This document shows, in pieces, positions 16,708 through 25,761 of a stretch of DNA of 64,000 nt; positions within the stretch are counted from its first letter, which is position 1, and every line of letters starts with the position of its first letter. A program made the position numbers and the translations under genes. Under the pieces are notes generated by a model. The model saw only the letters and a program-made list of their open reading frames with translations. It made no database searches and had not been told where the DNA came from. The DNA comes from Nocardia seriolae NBRC 15557 (GTDB lineage Bacteria > Actinomycetota > Actinomycetes > Mycobacteriales > Mycobacteriaceae): contig NZ_BJWY01000004.1 of the NCBI RefSeq assembly GCF_007990715.1, positions 58,114 through 122,113 of the forward strand. The letters are read 5' to 3'.

Positions 16708-17373
16708 TCAGTCCAGTCGGCCGTAGATCAGGCGCAGGATCGCTTCGGTGAGATCGTCGAGACCGGTCGCCACCTCGTCCGGGGTCGCCGCCGCCAATTG
16801 CGAGAGGCGGCCGTCGCGCATCAGGGCGACCAGCGCCGCCAGGGTCGCCGGGGCGATTCCCTCGGGAGCGAGTCCGGCCGCGCGATCGCGCTCGATCTTG
16901 GCCGCCAGCGCATTGGTGAACCTGGTCGCGCTGGTGGCGATGAACTCCACCAGCGGGGGATAGCCGCTGTCGTAGCCCTCCAGTGAGCAGACCAGGATCG
17001 CGCTGTTGTCGTGCCAGACCTCGGCGGCTCCGGCGAGCTGGGCGCGCAGCAGTTCTCGCTGCGGGCCGGTGGACGGCAGCCATACGTGGGTCTGGGCGTA
17101 GCGGTCGCTCACGTCCTCCATCAGGCGGGCCAGCACCGCCTGTTTGGACGGGAAATAGAAGTAGAAGCTGGTGCGCGAGATGCCGGTCGCATTGGTGATG
17201 TCGTCGACGGTCAGGTTGGCCATCGGCTTCTTCGTCAGCAGCTGGCGGGTCGCGTCGAGGATCTGGGCCTCGCGCTGGTCGCCCTTCGACATGGTGCCGC
17301 GCCGACGCAGACCTTTGGTCGTGGGCTCGCTCTGCCCCTCGATCGTGGCTCGGCTCCGCTGCTTCTGCGCCAT
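16708..17373 (-). CDS. TetR regulator, EthR-like
   Basis: A 221-residue TetR-family repressor resembling EthR: after a basic N-terminal tail of about 30 residues comes a DNA-binding domain with LTVDDITNATGISRTSFYFYFPSKQAVL, then a helical ligand domain ending in LIYGRLD. It diverges from an MFS exporter gene with 88 bp between the starts, and the palindrome at 17425-17443 is its likely operator. Expected role: repress the exporter until an inducer binds. Confidence 0.87.
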   Translation of the reverse strand: MAQKQRSRATIEGQSEPTTKGLRRRGTMSKGDQREAQILDATRQLLTKKPMANLTVDDITNATGISRTSFYFYFPSKQAVLARLMEDVSDRYAQTHVWLPSTGPQRELLRAQLAGAAEVWHDNSAILVCSLEGYDSGYPPLVEFIATSATRFTNALAAKIERDRAAGLAPEGIAPATLAALVALMRDGRLSQLAAATPDEVATGLDDLTEAILRLIYGRLD

Positions 17374-17424
17374 GGGTTCACCCTATGCGAGTTCCATTCC
17401 TGGAATTGACGTGGCGTCTATCAT

Positions 17425-17443
17425 AATCGACACAGTGTCGATT
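17425..17443. promoter_or_regulatory. Palindromic operator of TetR/MFS pair
   Basis: AATCGACACAGTGTCGATT is a perfect 9-bp inverted repeat with one central base, placed 19 bp before the exporter start and 52 bp before the repressor start. It is the only strong palindrome in the intergenic region and is the expected binding site of the adjacent EthR-like protein. Confidence 0.65.
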
Positions 17444-17461
17444 TCGCGTAGAGTCCTGCGA

Positions 17462-18964
17462 ATGACTTCACCGCTCGAGCCTCGGCGCACCGCCTCGCCG
17501 ACCGCGATCGTGCTGACCATGGCCGGGACCGTGTTCCTGCTGGCCATGGCACAGACCCTGCCCGTCCCGGCGCTGCCGCAGATCGGCCTGCAGCTCGGCG
17601 TCTCGGCGACCACCGTCGGCTGGGTGACGACCGCGACCATGCTGGCCGCCTCGGCGCTGACCCCGCTGCTCGGGCGACTGGGCGATGTGTACGGGCACAA
17701 GCCCGTCATCGTGGCGACCCTGGTGGTGACGCTGATCGGCAGCCTGCTGGCCGCCTCCGCGGACAGCATCGAGTGGCTCATCGTCGGAAGGGCCTTGCAG
17801 GGAGCCAGTTTCGGACTGTTCCCGCTGGCGATCAGCGTGCTGCGCCATGAACTGCCCGCCGAGCGCCTGACCGGAGCGCTGGCCGTCACCGCCTCGACCC
17901 TGGGTGTGGGCAGCGGTGTCGCGCTGGTGGCGACGGGTCTGCTGACGCAGGGCGGCGCGGACTACCGCCGTATCTTCTGGCTGTGCGTGGTGCTGACCGT
18001 GCTGGTGCTGGCGCTCGCGGTGGTCGTGCTGCCGCGGCGCGCGGGCCAGGGCGGCCGCGTCGACTACGTGGGCGCGGCGGTCCTCGGACTCGGTCTGGTC
18101 TGCCTGCTGCTGCCGATTTCCCAAGGCCACGAATGGGGTTGGGGCAGTGCGCGGACGATCGGGTTGTTCATCGCCGCGGTCGTCGTGCTGGCCGGATTCC
18201 TGGTGCTCCAGTCCAAGCTGCGTTCCCCGCTGGTCGCGACCTCACTGCTGGCGCACCGCCCGGTCGCGGTGACCAATATGGCCAGCTTCTGCGTCGGCTT
18301 CGCCATGTTCAGCGTGTTCCGCGGCGCGACCTACTTCGTGGGCACGCCGCGGGCGCTGGCAGGCTTCGGATTCGACGCCTCCGTCCTGCGCACCAGCGTG
18401 GCCTTCATGCTCCCCGGCGCGGTGGCCTCGGTCCTGATGGGCCCGATCGCCGGACTCCTCGTCGGCCGCATCGGCGCCCGCTACGTCCTGCTGCTCGCCA
18501 GTGTCATCGGCCTGGGTTCCCTGACCTCCCTGGCGCTACTGCACACGTCCAGCGCGGAAGTCATTGTCGCCCTGATCATCGGCAACGCCGCGATCGCCAT
18601 CGCCTACGCCGCCATGCCCGCCCTCCTCGTCGCGAACGTGGCCCCCCACGAGACCGGCATCGCCAACTCCATCAACTCGATCATGCGCACCGTCGGCGGC
18701 GCCATCGGCAGCGCCCTGGTCGTCACCATCCTGACCAGCGACACCCTGGCCCACAAACTGCCCAACGGCGCGATCGTCTCCCTCCCCGCCGAAGGCGCCT
18801 ACCGCATCGCCTTCCTCACCGGCGCAGCCTTCTTCGCCCTCGCCGCCCTCCTGGCCGCATTCGGCCTGCGCCACAACGCCCGCCCCCTCACCCCTTACGA
18901 ACTGGAGGAGGAAGCCGCCCTGGGCGCCGCAGGCGAATTCGCCACGGTATCCACCAGTCTCTGA
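17462..18964 (+). CDS. MFS exporter controlled by TetR
   Basis: A 500-residue major facilitator transporter with about 14 membrane segments. GRLGDVYGHKPVIV is the loop 2-3 motif, and the architecture is that of drug:proton antiporters. The ATG at 17462 follows the operator; longer in-frame extensions would run antisense through the repressor gene. The divergent EthR-like repressor suggests it is induced by its substrate, which cannot be told from sequence. A strong terminator follows 42 bp after the stop. Confidence 0.87.
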   Translation: MTSPLEPRRTASPTAIVLTMAGTVFLLAMAQTLPVPALPQIGLQLGVSATTVGWVTTATMLAASALTPLLGRLGDVYGHKPVIVATLVVTLIGSLLAASADSIEWLIVGRALQGASFGLFPLAISVLRHELPAERLTGALAVTASTLGVGSGVALVATGLLTQGGADYRRIFWLCVVLTVLVLALAVVVLPRRAGQGGRVDYVGAAVLGLGLVCLLLPISQGHEWGWGSARTIGLFIAAVVVLAGFLVLQSKLRSPLVATSLLAHRPVAVTNMASFCVGFAMFSVFRGATYFVGTPRALAGFGFDASVLRTSVAFMLPGAVASVLMGPIAGLLVGRIGARYVLLLASVIGLGSLTSLALLHTSSAEVIVALIIGNAAIAIAYAAMPALLVANVAPHETGIANSINSIMRTVGGAIGSALVVTILTSDTLAHKLPNGAIVSLPAEGAYRIAFLTGAAFFALAALLAAFGLRHNARPLTPYELEEEAALGAAGEFATVSTSL

Positions 18965-19006
18965 CCCTCGCCCCCCGCGGCCGACGCCCCGAAGAACTGT
19001 AAATCG

Positions 19007-19040
19007 AAATCCCCGGTCGACGGCGGTCGACCGGGGATTT
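19007..19040. terminator. Intrinsic terminator, 15-bp perfect stem (copy 1)
   Basis: AAATCCCCGGTCGAC and its exact complement form a 15-bp stem with a GGCG loop, ending in a T-run on either strand. It lies between the converging MFS and Uma2 genes and can stop transcription both ways. A near-identical hairpin lies on the other side of the Uma2 gene at 19690-19722. Confidence 0.85.
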
Positions 19041-19058
19041 CTTTGCGGCTGAAGCGAA

Positions 19059-19664
19059 TCAGGAGAAGTCGGCTAGGCGGGACAGTAGGAATGAGATCGG
19101 GAACGGGTCGGAGACCTCGAGGATGTCGGCTTCCCCGATAACGATCGGCTCCTGATAGCTGGTCTCTTTGAGATGCCGGATCTGGATCCGTGGTTGTGGG
19201 TCGAAATCGACGATCCAGTACTGTTTGATTCCGGTGCGCGCGTACTCGGTAACCTTGCGCCCTCGGTCTTCTCGTTCGCTGCCAGAGCCGCGTGAAACGA
19301 TCTCGATAGCCAGTTGCACATCACTGCCGGGGAACAGCGACAGTCCGAGTTCACGAGCGGTTCGCGCTGCCGCGCCGGTCATGACAGCGACATCCGGCTT
19401 GCGAGCGCCCGACGGCGTCGAAATATCCATTGGCGCTTGGACGTACACCTCGGCCCCGAAATCGTCGGCGGCACGTTCGAGGATGCGGGTCAGGACTTTC
19501 GCGAGGTAGTCGTGTCGAGTGCTCGGCGACAATTCGATCAGCCAGCCATCGACGAGTTCGTGTGCCTTGCCTTCATCGGGAAGGTTGTGCAGATCTTCCA
19601 CCGTGTACGGCCCGTACCCGTAGCCGTCTTCGACTGCCGCACTCACTGGCTCCTGTCCTTTCAT
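19059..19664 (-). CDS. Uma2 family (DUF820) putative nuclease
   Basis: A 201-residue protein of the Uma2/DUF820 family, a PD-(D/E)XK-like fold abundant in cyanobacteria and actinomycetes. RKPDVAVM and QLAIEIVSRGS carry the expected acidic residues, and KQYWIVDF the following strand. The biological role of the family is unknown; many copies per genome are usual. The gene stands alone between two very similar hairpins (19007-19040 and 19690-19722) as if it were a self-contained cassette. Confidence 0.88.
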   Translation of the reverse strand: MKGQEPVSAAVEDGYGYGPYTVEDLHNLPDEGKAHELVDGWLIELSPSTRHDYLAKVLTRILERAADDFGAEVYVQAPMDISTPSGARKPDVAVMTGAAARTARELGLSLFPGSDVQLAIEIVSRGSGSEREDRGRKVTEYARTGIKQYWIVDFDPQPRIQIRHLKETSYQEPIVIGEADILEVSDPFPISFLLSRLADFS

Positions 19665-19689
19665 CAGGGAACTCTCGCCAGTCTAAGGT

Positions 19690-19722
19690 GAATCCCCGGC
19701 CGACATCGTCGACCGGGGATTC
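19690..19722. terminator. Intrinsic terminator-like hairpin (copy 2)
   Basis: GAATCCCCGGCCGAC pairs with GTCGACCGGGGATTC (one mismatch) around a three-base loop. It is the same sequence family as the hairpin at 19007-19040 and lies just downstream of the malate synthase stop (19750) and upstream of the Uma2 start. It probably terminates glcB transcription. Confidence 0.75.
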
Positions 19723-19749
19723 GTTTCACGAGGCTGGAGCGGATGTGTC

Positions 19750-21933
19750 TTACACCGACTTGTTGAAGGCCTTGGCCTCGCGGCGGCGGCGGTGCAGGAT
19801 CGGCTCGGTGTAGCCGTTGGGCTGGCGGGTGCCCTCGAGGACCAGTTCCTTCGCCGCCTGGAAGGCGATGGAGGCGTTGAAGTCCGGAGCCATCGGGAAG
19901 TACGAGGAGTCGTTCGCGTTCTGGCGGTCGACGACGGGGGCCATGCGCTCGAGGGAGGCGATGACGTCGGCTTCGGAGACGATGCCGTGGCGCAGCCAGT
20001 TGGCCATCAGCTGGGAGGAGATGCGCAGGGTGGCGCGGTCCTCCATGAGGCCGATGTCCTTGATGTCGGGCACCTTCGAGCAGCCGACGCCCTGGTCGAT
20101 CCAGCGCACCACGTAGCCGAGGATGCCCTGGGAGTTGTTGTCGAGTTCCTGCTGGATCTCCTCGGCCGACCAGTCGGTGTTCGGAGCCAGGGGGATCTCG
20201 AGGATCTCGTCGACGGTGGCGCGCGGGCCGCCCTTGGCGATCTCGGCCTGCCGCTTGAACACGTCCACCAGGTGGTAGTGGGTGGCGTGCAGGGTGGCGG
20301 CGGTGGGCGAGGGCACCCAGGCGGTGTTGGCGCCGGACTTCGGGTGGCCGATCTTCTGGACCAGCATCTCGGCCATCAGATCCGGCATGGCCCACATGCC
20401 CTTGCCGATCTGCGCCTTGCCGGGCAGGCCGGTGGCCAGGCCGGTGTCGACGTTCCAGTCCTCGTAGGACTTGATCCACTGCTGGGCCTTCATCTCGGCC
20501 TTGCGGACCATCGGCCCGGCCTCCATGGAGGTGTGGATCTCGTCGCCGGTGCGGTCCAGGAAGCCGGTGTTGATGAAGACCACGCGGTCCTTGGCGGCGA
20601 AGATGGACGCCTTCAGGTTCACCGTGGTGCGGCGCTCCTCGTCCATGATGCCGACCTTGAGGGTGTTCACCGGCAGATCCACGACCTGCTCGATGCGGCC
20701 GAACAGCTCGTTGGTGAAGGCCACCTCGTCCGGGCCGTGCATCTTCGGCTTCACGATGTAGATCGAGCCGGTGCGGGTGTTCTTGAGCTTGGTGTCGCCG
20801 TTGAGGGCGTGCTTGGCGATCAGGACGGTGACCAGGCCGTCCATGATGCCCTCGGGGATCTCGTTGCCCGCGGCGTCGAGGATCGCGTCGGAGGTCATCA
20901 GGTGACCCACGTTGCGCACGAACAGCAGCGAACGGCCGTGCAGCACAAGCTCACTGCCGTCGAGGGCGGTGTACACCCGGTCCGGGTTCATGGTGCGGGT
21001 GAAGGTCTTGCCGACCTTGGTGACCGACTCGGCGAGATCGCCCTTCATCAGGCCCAGCCAGTTGTGGTAGCAGAGCACCTTGTCCTCGGCGTCCACCGCG
21101 GCGACCGAGTCCTCGAAGTCCATGATCGTGGTGACCGCGGACTCCAGCACCAGGTCCTTGACACCGGCGGTGTCGGTGGAACCGATGGGGGAGGACGGGT
21201 CGATCTGGATCTCGATGTGAAGGCCGTTGTGCTTCAACAGGACCGAGGTCGGGGCGGCCGGGTCGCCCAGGTAGCCCACCAGCGCGGTGTTGTCGGCCAG
21301 GCCGATCTCGGTGCCGTCCTCGAGGCCGACCACGAGCTCGCCGTCCTCGATCGAGTACTTGGTGGAGCCGACGTGCGAGCCGGTGATCAGCGGCACCGCG
21401 TCGTCGAGGAAGTTGCGGGCCCACTCGATGACCTTGTCACCGCGGACCTTGTTGTAGCCCGAGCCCTTCTCCGCGCCATTGGCCTCGGAGATGGCGTCGG
21501 TGCCGTACAGGGCGTCGTACAGGGAGCCCCAGCGCGCGTTCGCGGCGTTGATGGCGAAGCGGGCGTTCATCACCGGGACGACCAGCTGCGGGCCCGCCTG
21601 GGTGGCGATTTCGGCGTCCACGTTTTCCGTGCCGATCTGGAAGTCGGCCGGTTCGGGACGGAGATAGCCGATCTCGGTGAGGAACTGCTTGTAGGCAGCC
21701 TTGTCGTAGCCAGCGCCCGGGTTGGCGCGGTGCCACTCGTCGATCTTGGCTTGGATGTCGTCGCGTTCCGCGAGCAGAGCACGGTTGCGGGGGGCGAGGT
21801 CATTGATGACGGCCTCGGCACCCGACCAGAACGCGGCGGAATCAACACCGGTGCCGGGGAGGGCCTCGTTCTCCACGAAGTCGTGGAGCACCCTGGCAAC
21901 CTGCAGCCCGCCGACCTGAATCCGCTCTGTCAT
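19750..21933 (-). CDS. glcB: Malate synthase G
   Basis: A 727-residue malate synthase G, which condenses glyoxylate with acetyl-CoA to malate in the glyoxylate bypass; the family is usually 720-740 residues, so it is full length. Recognisable segments are [38 protein letters not shown] and [15 protein letters not shown], followed by [16 protein letters not shown] and the C-terminal WLRHGI region. It is cytoplasmic and allows growth on acetate or fatty acids. In M. tuberculosis glcB (Rv1837c) lies a few genes from the CNNM/guaB1 block also seen here, so this is part of an ancestral neighbourhood. It is transcribed away from the SDR-TetR-FadE operon. Confidence 0.97.
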   Translation of the reverse strand: MTERIQVGGLQVARVLHDFVENEALPGTGVDSAAFWSGAEAVINDLAPRNRALLAERDDIQAKIDEWHRANPGAGYDKAAYKQFLTEIGYLRPEPADFQIGTENVDAEIATQAGPQLVVPVMNARFAINAANARWGSLYDALYGTDAISEANGAEKGSGYNKVRGDKVIEWARNFLDDAVPLITGSHVGSTKYSIEDGELVVGLEDGTEIGLADNTALVGYLGDPAAPTSVLLKHNGLHIEIQIDPSSPIGSTDTAGVKDLVLESAVTTIMDFEDSVAAVDAEDKVLCYHNWLGLMKGDLAESVTKVGKTFTRTMNPDRVYTALDGSELVLHGRSLLFVRNVGHLMTSDAILDAAGNEIPEGIMDGLVTVLIAKHALNGDTKLKNTRTGSIYIVKPKMHGPDEVAFTNELFGRIEQVVDLPVNTLKVGIMDEERRTTVNLKASIFAAKDRVVFINTGFLDRTGDEIHTSMEAGPMVRKAEMKAQQWIKSYEDWNVDTGLATGLPGKAQIGKGMWAMPDLMAEMLVQKIGHPKSGANTAWVPSPTAATLHATHYHLVDVFKRQAEIAKGGPRATVDEILEIPLAPNTDWSAEEIQQELDNNSQGILGYVVRWIDQGVGCSKVPDIKDIGLMEDRATLRISSQLMANWLRHGIVSEADVIASLERMAPVVDRQNANDSSYFPMAPDFNASIAFQAAKELVLEGTRQPNGYTEPILHRRRREAKAFNKSV

Positions 21934-22047
21934 CTACTGCCTCATTTCGAGAAGCCGGGTGGAAAAAGTACGCGCGTCATATTACTCGCGGGTACCGGGC
22001 GGTTTTTCACGGCCTCGGGGTTGGGGCCTCGCACGATGGGTCTTGAT

Positions 22048-22073
22048 TGTATCGATCGGTACATTTAATGTAC
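22048..22073. promoter_or_regulatory. Overlapping palindromes upstream of SDR-TetR-ACAD operon
   Basis: Two palindromes overlap here: TGTATCGATCGGTACA (22048-22063, one mismatch) and GTACATT-T-AATGTAC (22059-22073, perfect). They lie 44 bp before the SDR start in the region shared with glcB. TetR-family proteins bind sites of this shape, and a TetR gene is second in the operon, so autoregulation is the simplest reading. Confidence 0.6.
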
Positions 22074-22116
22074 TGGGTGGAACATTTTCTGGCGGCTCGT
22101 CGCGAAGGTGCGATTC

Positions 22117-22863
22117 ATGGGAAATCCCTTGTCCGGCAAGGTCTCTGTGGTAACGGGCGGCAGCCGCGGGCTGGGGCGGGAGATGGTGCTCGCGCTCGCA
22201 GAGGCCGGGTCCGACGTCGTCATCGCCAGCCGCAAGCTCGAGGCGTGTGAGGAATTAGCCTCCGACGTGCGCGCCGAGACCGGGCGGCGGGCGCTGGCGG
22301 TGGCCTGCAATGTGGGCGATTGGGCGCAGTGCGAGGCACTGGTCGAGGCCGCTTACGGCGAGTTCGGCACCGTCGACGTGCTGATCAACAATGCCGGGAT
22401 GTCGCTGCTGTATCCCAGCTTGGACCAGGTTTCCGAGGCGATGTTCGACAAGGTGATCGCCACCAACCTCAAGGGGCCGTTCCGGCTCTCGGCGCTCATC
22501 GGGGCGCGCATGGCCGCGGCGGGCGGCGGATCGATCGTAAATATATCTTCGATCGAAGCCGCCCATCCCGAGCCGATGGCCGTGCCCTACGCCGCCGCCA
22601 AGGCCGGGGTCGAGGCGCTGAGCGTCGGCCTGGCCCGGACCTATGGACCCGCGGTGCGCGTGAACACCATCCGCTGCGGGCCCTTCGACACCGATATCGC
22701 CAAGGCGTGGCCCGCGGAGATGCGCGCGGAGTTGGCCCGCCACACCGCCCTCGGCCGGATCGGAGTGCCCGCCGACATCGTCGGGGCCGCACTGTTTTTC
22801 GCCTCCGACGCCTCGACCTTCTGCACCGGCGCGACCCTGGCCCTGGACGGTGGTTTCCGGTGA
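22117..22863 (+). CDS. SDR family oxidoreductase
   Basis: A 248-residue classical short-chain dehydrogenase: VVTGGSRGLGREM near the N-terminus binds NAD(P), NNAG follows, and the catalytic set falls in VNISS and the YAAAK motif (VPYAAAKAG). It is a soluble 3-oxoacyl reductase or alcohol dehydrogenase by family. ATG 22117 with GAAGG eight bases upstream is preferred to the GTG at 22108. It is the first gene of an operon with a TetR regulator and an acyl-CoA dehydrogenase, suggesting breakdown of a fatty or alicyclic acid. Confidence 0.87.
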   Translation: MGNPLSGKVSVVTGGSRGLGREMVLALAEAGSDVVIASRKLEACEELASDVRAETGRRALAVACNVGDWAQCEALVEAAYGEFGTVDVLINNAGMSLLYPSLDQVSEAMFDKVIATNLKGPFRLSALIGARMAAAGGGSIVNISSIEAAHPEPMAVPYAAAKAGVEALSVGLARTYGPAVRVNTIRCGPFDTDIAKAWPAEMRAELARHTALGRIGVPADIVGAALFFASDASTFCTGATLALDGGFR

Positions 22864-23501
22864 CCTCCGCGGTCCCGGCCCGCAAGCGCGGCCGCCCGCC
22901 CGCCTCGGCCGCCGGACCGGGGGAGACCCGGGAGCGGATCGTGCAGGCCGCCCTGGAGCTGTTCGCGGAGAAGGGATTCCACGGCACCGGCGTGGCCGAG
23001 ATCGGGGATCGGGCCGATGTGCAGCGCGGGGCGCTGTACTACCACATCGGATCCAAGGAGGAACTGCTGTGGCAGATCCTCGGCGACTACACCCGGCTCA
23101 TGCTGAGCGAGGCCGAGCAGATCGCCGACGGCACCGACTATCCGGTCACCAAGCTGCGCAAGCTGATCCACTCGCACGTGCGGCTGATCATCGAGAACCG
23201 CCGTGCGGTCGCCATTCAGCTGCGCGACGTCACCGCGCTGAGCGGTGAACGTGCGCGCGAACTCCAGGAACTGCGCGATCGCATCCAGGCCCTGTGGCAG
23301 CGGGTCCTCGACGCGGGCAAGACCTCCGGCGTGCTGCGCACCGCCGACCATGTGGTCACCAACAGCGTGCTCGGCATGCTCAATTCGGTGACCTTCTGGT
23401 ACCGATCCGACGGGCAGCACACCCCCGACGAGATCGCCGACATTCTCTGCACCACCGTCCTCGACGGACTCATCCAACCGCGCAAGAGCACGAAAGGCTG
23501 A
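22860..23501 (+). CDS. TetR regulator of fatty-acid type operon
   Basis: A 213-residue TetR-family regulator. After a basic tail (RKRGRPP) the DNA-binding domain reads RERIVQAALELFAEKGFHGTGVAEIGDRADVQRGALYYHIGSKEEL, the pattern of KstR2/FadR-like repressors of lipid catabolism. The GTG start lies in a GTGA overlap with the SDR gene. The likely target is its own operon through the palindromes at 22048-22073; the inducer would be an acyl-CoA by analogy. Confidence 0.87.
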   Translation: MTSAVPARKRGRPPASAAGPGETRERIVQAALELFAEKGFHGTGVAEIGDRADVQRGALYYHIGSKEELLWQILGDYTRLMLSEAEQIADGTDYPVTKLRKLIHSHVRLIIENRRAVAIQLRDVTALSGERARELQELRDRIQALWQRVLDAGKTSGVLRTADHVVTNSVLGMLNSVTFWYRSDGQHTPDEIADILCTTVLDGLIQPRKSTKG

Positions 23502-23503
23502 TC

Positions 23504-24793
23504 ATGGCTTGGGATTTCGAAACAGACCCGGAGTACCAGAAGAAACTGGAATGGGTTGCGGAGTTCGTCAGGACCGAGGTCGAACCCCTGGACCTGATCT
23601 ACCCGAACCCCTACGACCGCACCAACCCCGAGATCCGGGCGCTCATGAAACCGTTGCAGGAGCAGGTCAAAGCCCAGCAGCTGTGGGCGTGTCACCTGGG
23701 CCCCGAACTCGGCGGCCCCGGCTACGGGCAGTTGAAGCTGGCCCTGCTCAACGAGATGCTCGGCACCTCCCAGTGGGCTCCGCTGGTATTCGGCTGTCAG
23801 GCGCCCGATTCCGGCAATGCCGAGATCCTCGCCCACTTCGGCACGGACGAGCAGAAGTCGAAGTACCTGCGGCCCTTGCTCGATGGTGAGATCGGGTCCT
23901 GCTACGTCATGACCGAACCCACCGGCGGCTCCGACCCGACCGCCTTCCAGACCCGCGCGGTGCGCGACGGCGACGAGTGGGTCATCAACGGCGAGAAGTG
24001 GTTCAACTCCGCCGCCGAATTCGCGACGTTCCATATCGTCATGGCCGTCACGGATCCGGAAGCGCCTCCGCACCAGCGGCTTTCCATGTTCATCGTGCCC
24101 GCCGACACCCCCGGCCTGGAGATCGTGAAGAACTTCACCGTCCCCGGATTCAGCGAACACGAAGGCCACCTGCGCTTCACGAATGTCCGCATCCCCGCCG
24201 ACGCGCTGCTCGGTGCGGAGGGTCTCGGCTTCATCGTGGCCCAGACCCGCCTCGGCGGCGGCCGCGTCCACCACGCCATGCGCACGGTCGCGTTGGTACG
24301 CAAGGCCTTCGACATGATGTGCGAGCGCGCCGTCTCCCGCCCCATGGGCAAGGGCGTCCTCGGCGGCAAGCAGATGACCCAGGAGAAGATCGCCGAATCC
24401 TGGATCGAAATGGAGCAGTTCCGCCTGCTCGTCCTGCGCACCGCCTGGCGCATCGACAAGGAACAGGACGACCGCAAGGTCCGCCACGACATCGCCGCCA
24501 TCAAGATCGCCATGCCGAAGGTCATGCACGACATCGCCCAGCGCGCCATGCACCTGCACGGCGCGATCGGCGTCAGCACCGACCTCCCCTTCACCGACAT
24601 GATGACCTACGCCCAGATCATGGCAATCGCCGACGGCCCCACCGAGGTTCACAAGATCACCCTCGCCAAGGAGATCCTCAAGACCTACACCCCGGCCGAC
24701 CCGGTCTACCCCACCACTTACCGGCCGACCCTCCGCGAGGCGGCCCGCGAACTGGTCGCCGCCCGCCTGGAACACTCCATCGCCAACCTCTGA
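23504..24793 (+). CDS. Acyl-CoA dehydrogenase
   Basis: A 429-residue FAD-dependent acyl-CoA dehydrogenase. CYVMTEPTGGSDPTAFQT is the flavin/substrate motif, VINGEKWFNSAA and GGRVHHAMRTVALVRKAFDMMCERA resemble the ACAD10/11-like branch, and LHGAIGVSTDLPF the C-terminal flavin contact. It would introduce the alpha,beta double bond in an acyl-CoA. It follows the TetR gene by 2 bp in the same operon, and a long hairpin lies just after its stop. Confidence 0.92.
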   Translation: MAWDFETDPEYQKKLEWVAEFVRTEVEPLDLIYPNPYDRTNPEIRALMKPLQEQVKAQQLWACHLGPELGGPGYGQLKLALLNEMLGTSQWAPLVFGCQAPDSGNAEILAHFGTDEQKSKYLRPLLDGEIGSCYVMTEPTGGSDPTAFQTRAVRDGDEWVINGEKWFNSAAEFATFHIVMAVTDPEAPPHQRLSMFIVPADTPGLEIVKNFTVPGFSEHEGHLRFTNVRIPADALLGAEGLGFIVAQTRLGGGRVHHAMRTVALVRKAFDMMCERAVSRPMGKGVLGGKQMTQEKIAESWIEMEQFRLLVLRTAWRIDKEQDDRKVRHDIAAIKIAMPKVMHDIAQRAMHLHGAIGVSTDLPFTDMMTYAQIMAIADGPTEVHKITLAKEILKTYTPADPVYPTTYRPTLREAARELVAARLEHSIANL

Positions 24794-24797
24794 TCAT

Positions 24798-24862
24798 TCG
24801 CCGAGTGGCAACTCCCGGAGGGGAATTCGGACAAAACCCCTCCAGGAGTTGCCGCTCGGCGA
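24798..24862. terminator. Long hairpin after acyl-CoA dehydrogenase gene
   Basis: Bases 24798-24823 pair with 24837-24862 to make a 26-bp stem with two mismatches and a 13-base loop. It follows the acyl-CoA dehydrogenase stop by 5 bp and faces the converging hotdog gene, so it can serve as a bidirectional terminator. It is much longer than needed for termination and lacks a T-run. Confidence 0.65.
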
Positions 24863-24944
24863 TCAGGAGGAGGGGGTGGGTTCGTCGATGACCGCGGCCG
24901 TGGCGTCGGCCTGGGCTTTCGGCGATGAAGAACGTGCCACCCGG

Positions 24945-25754
24945 TCAGTTTCGCGGCTCGATCCACAGGGCCTCGGCCAGTGCGACCGGGTCGCCGTCGG
25001 GGGTGGAAAGTGCCACGCCGACGGTGTGTTTGCGGCCGTCGCGGTGGGTGATCCAGGCGTGGGAGATGTAGTCGGCTCCGGCGTACACGGGTTGCAACTG
25101 GGTTGCGGTGAGAGCGGCGGTGAACGCGCCCAGGCCCATGCGGGAGAACACGAAGGCGGCTCGGCCGCCGGGACAGTCGAGTGCCGACCACACCACCTCG
25201 GGCGGCAGCTCGCCGGTCTCGTCGGCGAGCGCTGGGTCGGGGGTCCAGGCCGCCGCCATCATCCGCTCGCCCGGTAGTTCCGAAGGGAACAGCACTAGTC
25301 CGCGGCCGGGCGCGCACGCCAGGCCGCAGCCGTAGCAGTCGGTGACCGTTCGCTTGCCCGACAATCCCAGCTCCACGGCGGATTTCGCCGCCGCCCAGGA
25401 CGGCGCGGGCCGCGGATCCAGGGTCAGCGTGGCGGGTGCGGCCTCGACCAGCAGGGTGTCGTCGGTCGCGGTGAACGTGGCCCGGCCCGGCTCGGGGGCC
25501 GACAGCAGGATGGGGGTATCGACCGAGACCGCGCGGCGGAAGTCGACGCGCACGGTATCCCCACCGGCATGTGCGGCCAGCAGCCCGGCCAGATAGCCGC
25601 CGAAGGCGACGTCGGGATAGCCGTGGATGTGCGTGGGGATGGTGAGCGCCTCGGCCTGGGTGATGGTGAGAATCAACCTTTCCCGGCCGTGTGGCCGATC
25701 GACAAGATTGACGATACCGAGCGCCCCCACCGCCGCTCCCGTGAGATTTCGCAC
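24945..25754 (-). CDS. Hotdog-fold thioesterase-like protein
   Basis: A 269-residue protein resembling actinobacterial double-hotdog thioesterases. HGYPDVAFGGYLAGLLAAHAG fits the hotdog helix, and DCYGCGLACAPGRGLVLFP the conserved Cys-x-x-Cys segment preceding the second hotdog. The second half (FSRMGLGAFTAALTAT, ISHAWITHRDGRKH) again reads as hotdog strands. It would hydrolyse acyl-CoA or acyl-ACP thioesters, but catalytic residues cannot be assigned with confidence. It lies 7 bp downstream of the DUF305 gene and may belong to the same transcript. Confidence 0.65.
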   Translation of the reverse strand: MRNLTGAAVGALGIVNLVDRPHGRERLILTITQAEALTIPTHIHGYPDVAFGGYLAGLLAAHAGGDTVRVDFRRAVSVDTPILLSAPEPGRATFTATDDTLLVEAAPATLTLDPRPAPSWAAAKSAVELGLSGKRTVTDCYGCGLACAPGRGLVLFPSELPGERMMAAAWTPDPALADETGELPPEVVWSALDCPGGRAAFVFSRMGLGAFTAALTATQLQPVYAGADYISHAWITHRDGRKHTVGVALSTPDGDPVALAEALWIEPRN

Positions 25755-25761
25755 CGCGGCG

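Noticed and set aside
17393..17404. Second palindrome TCCATTCCTGGA between TetR and MFS genes
   Set aside because: Only four pairing bases per arm; likely chance.
19792..22068. 758-codon plus-strand ORF opposite malate synthase
   Set aside because: Antisense shadow rich in Val, Gly, His and Asp; glcB on the other strand is a certain match.
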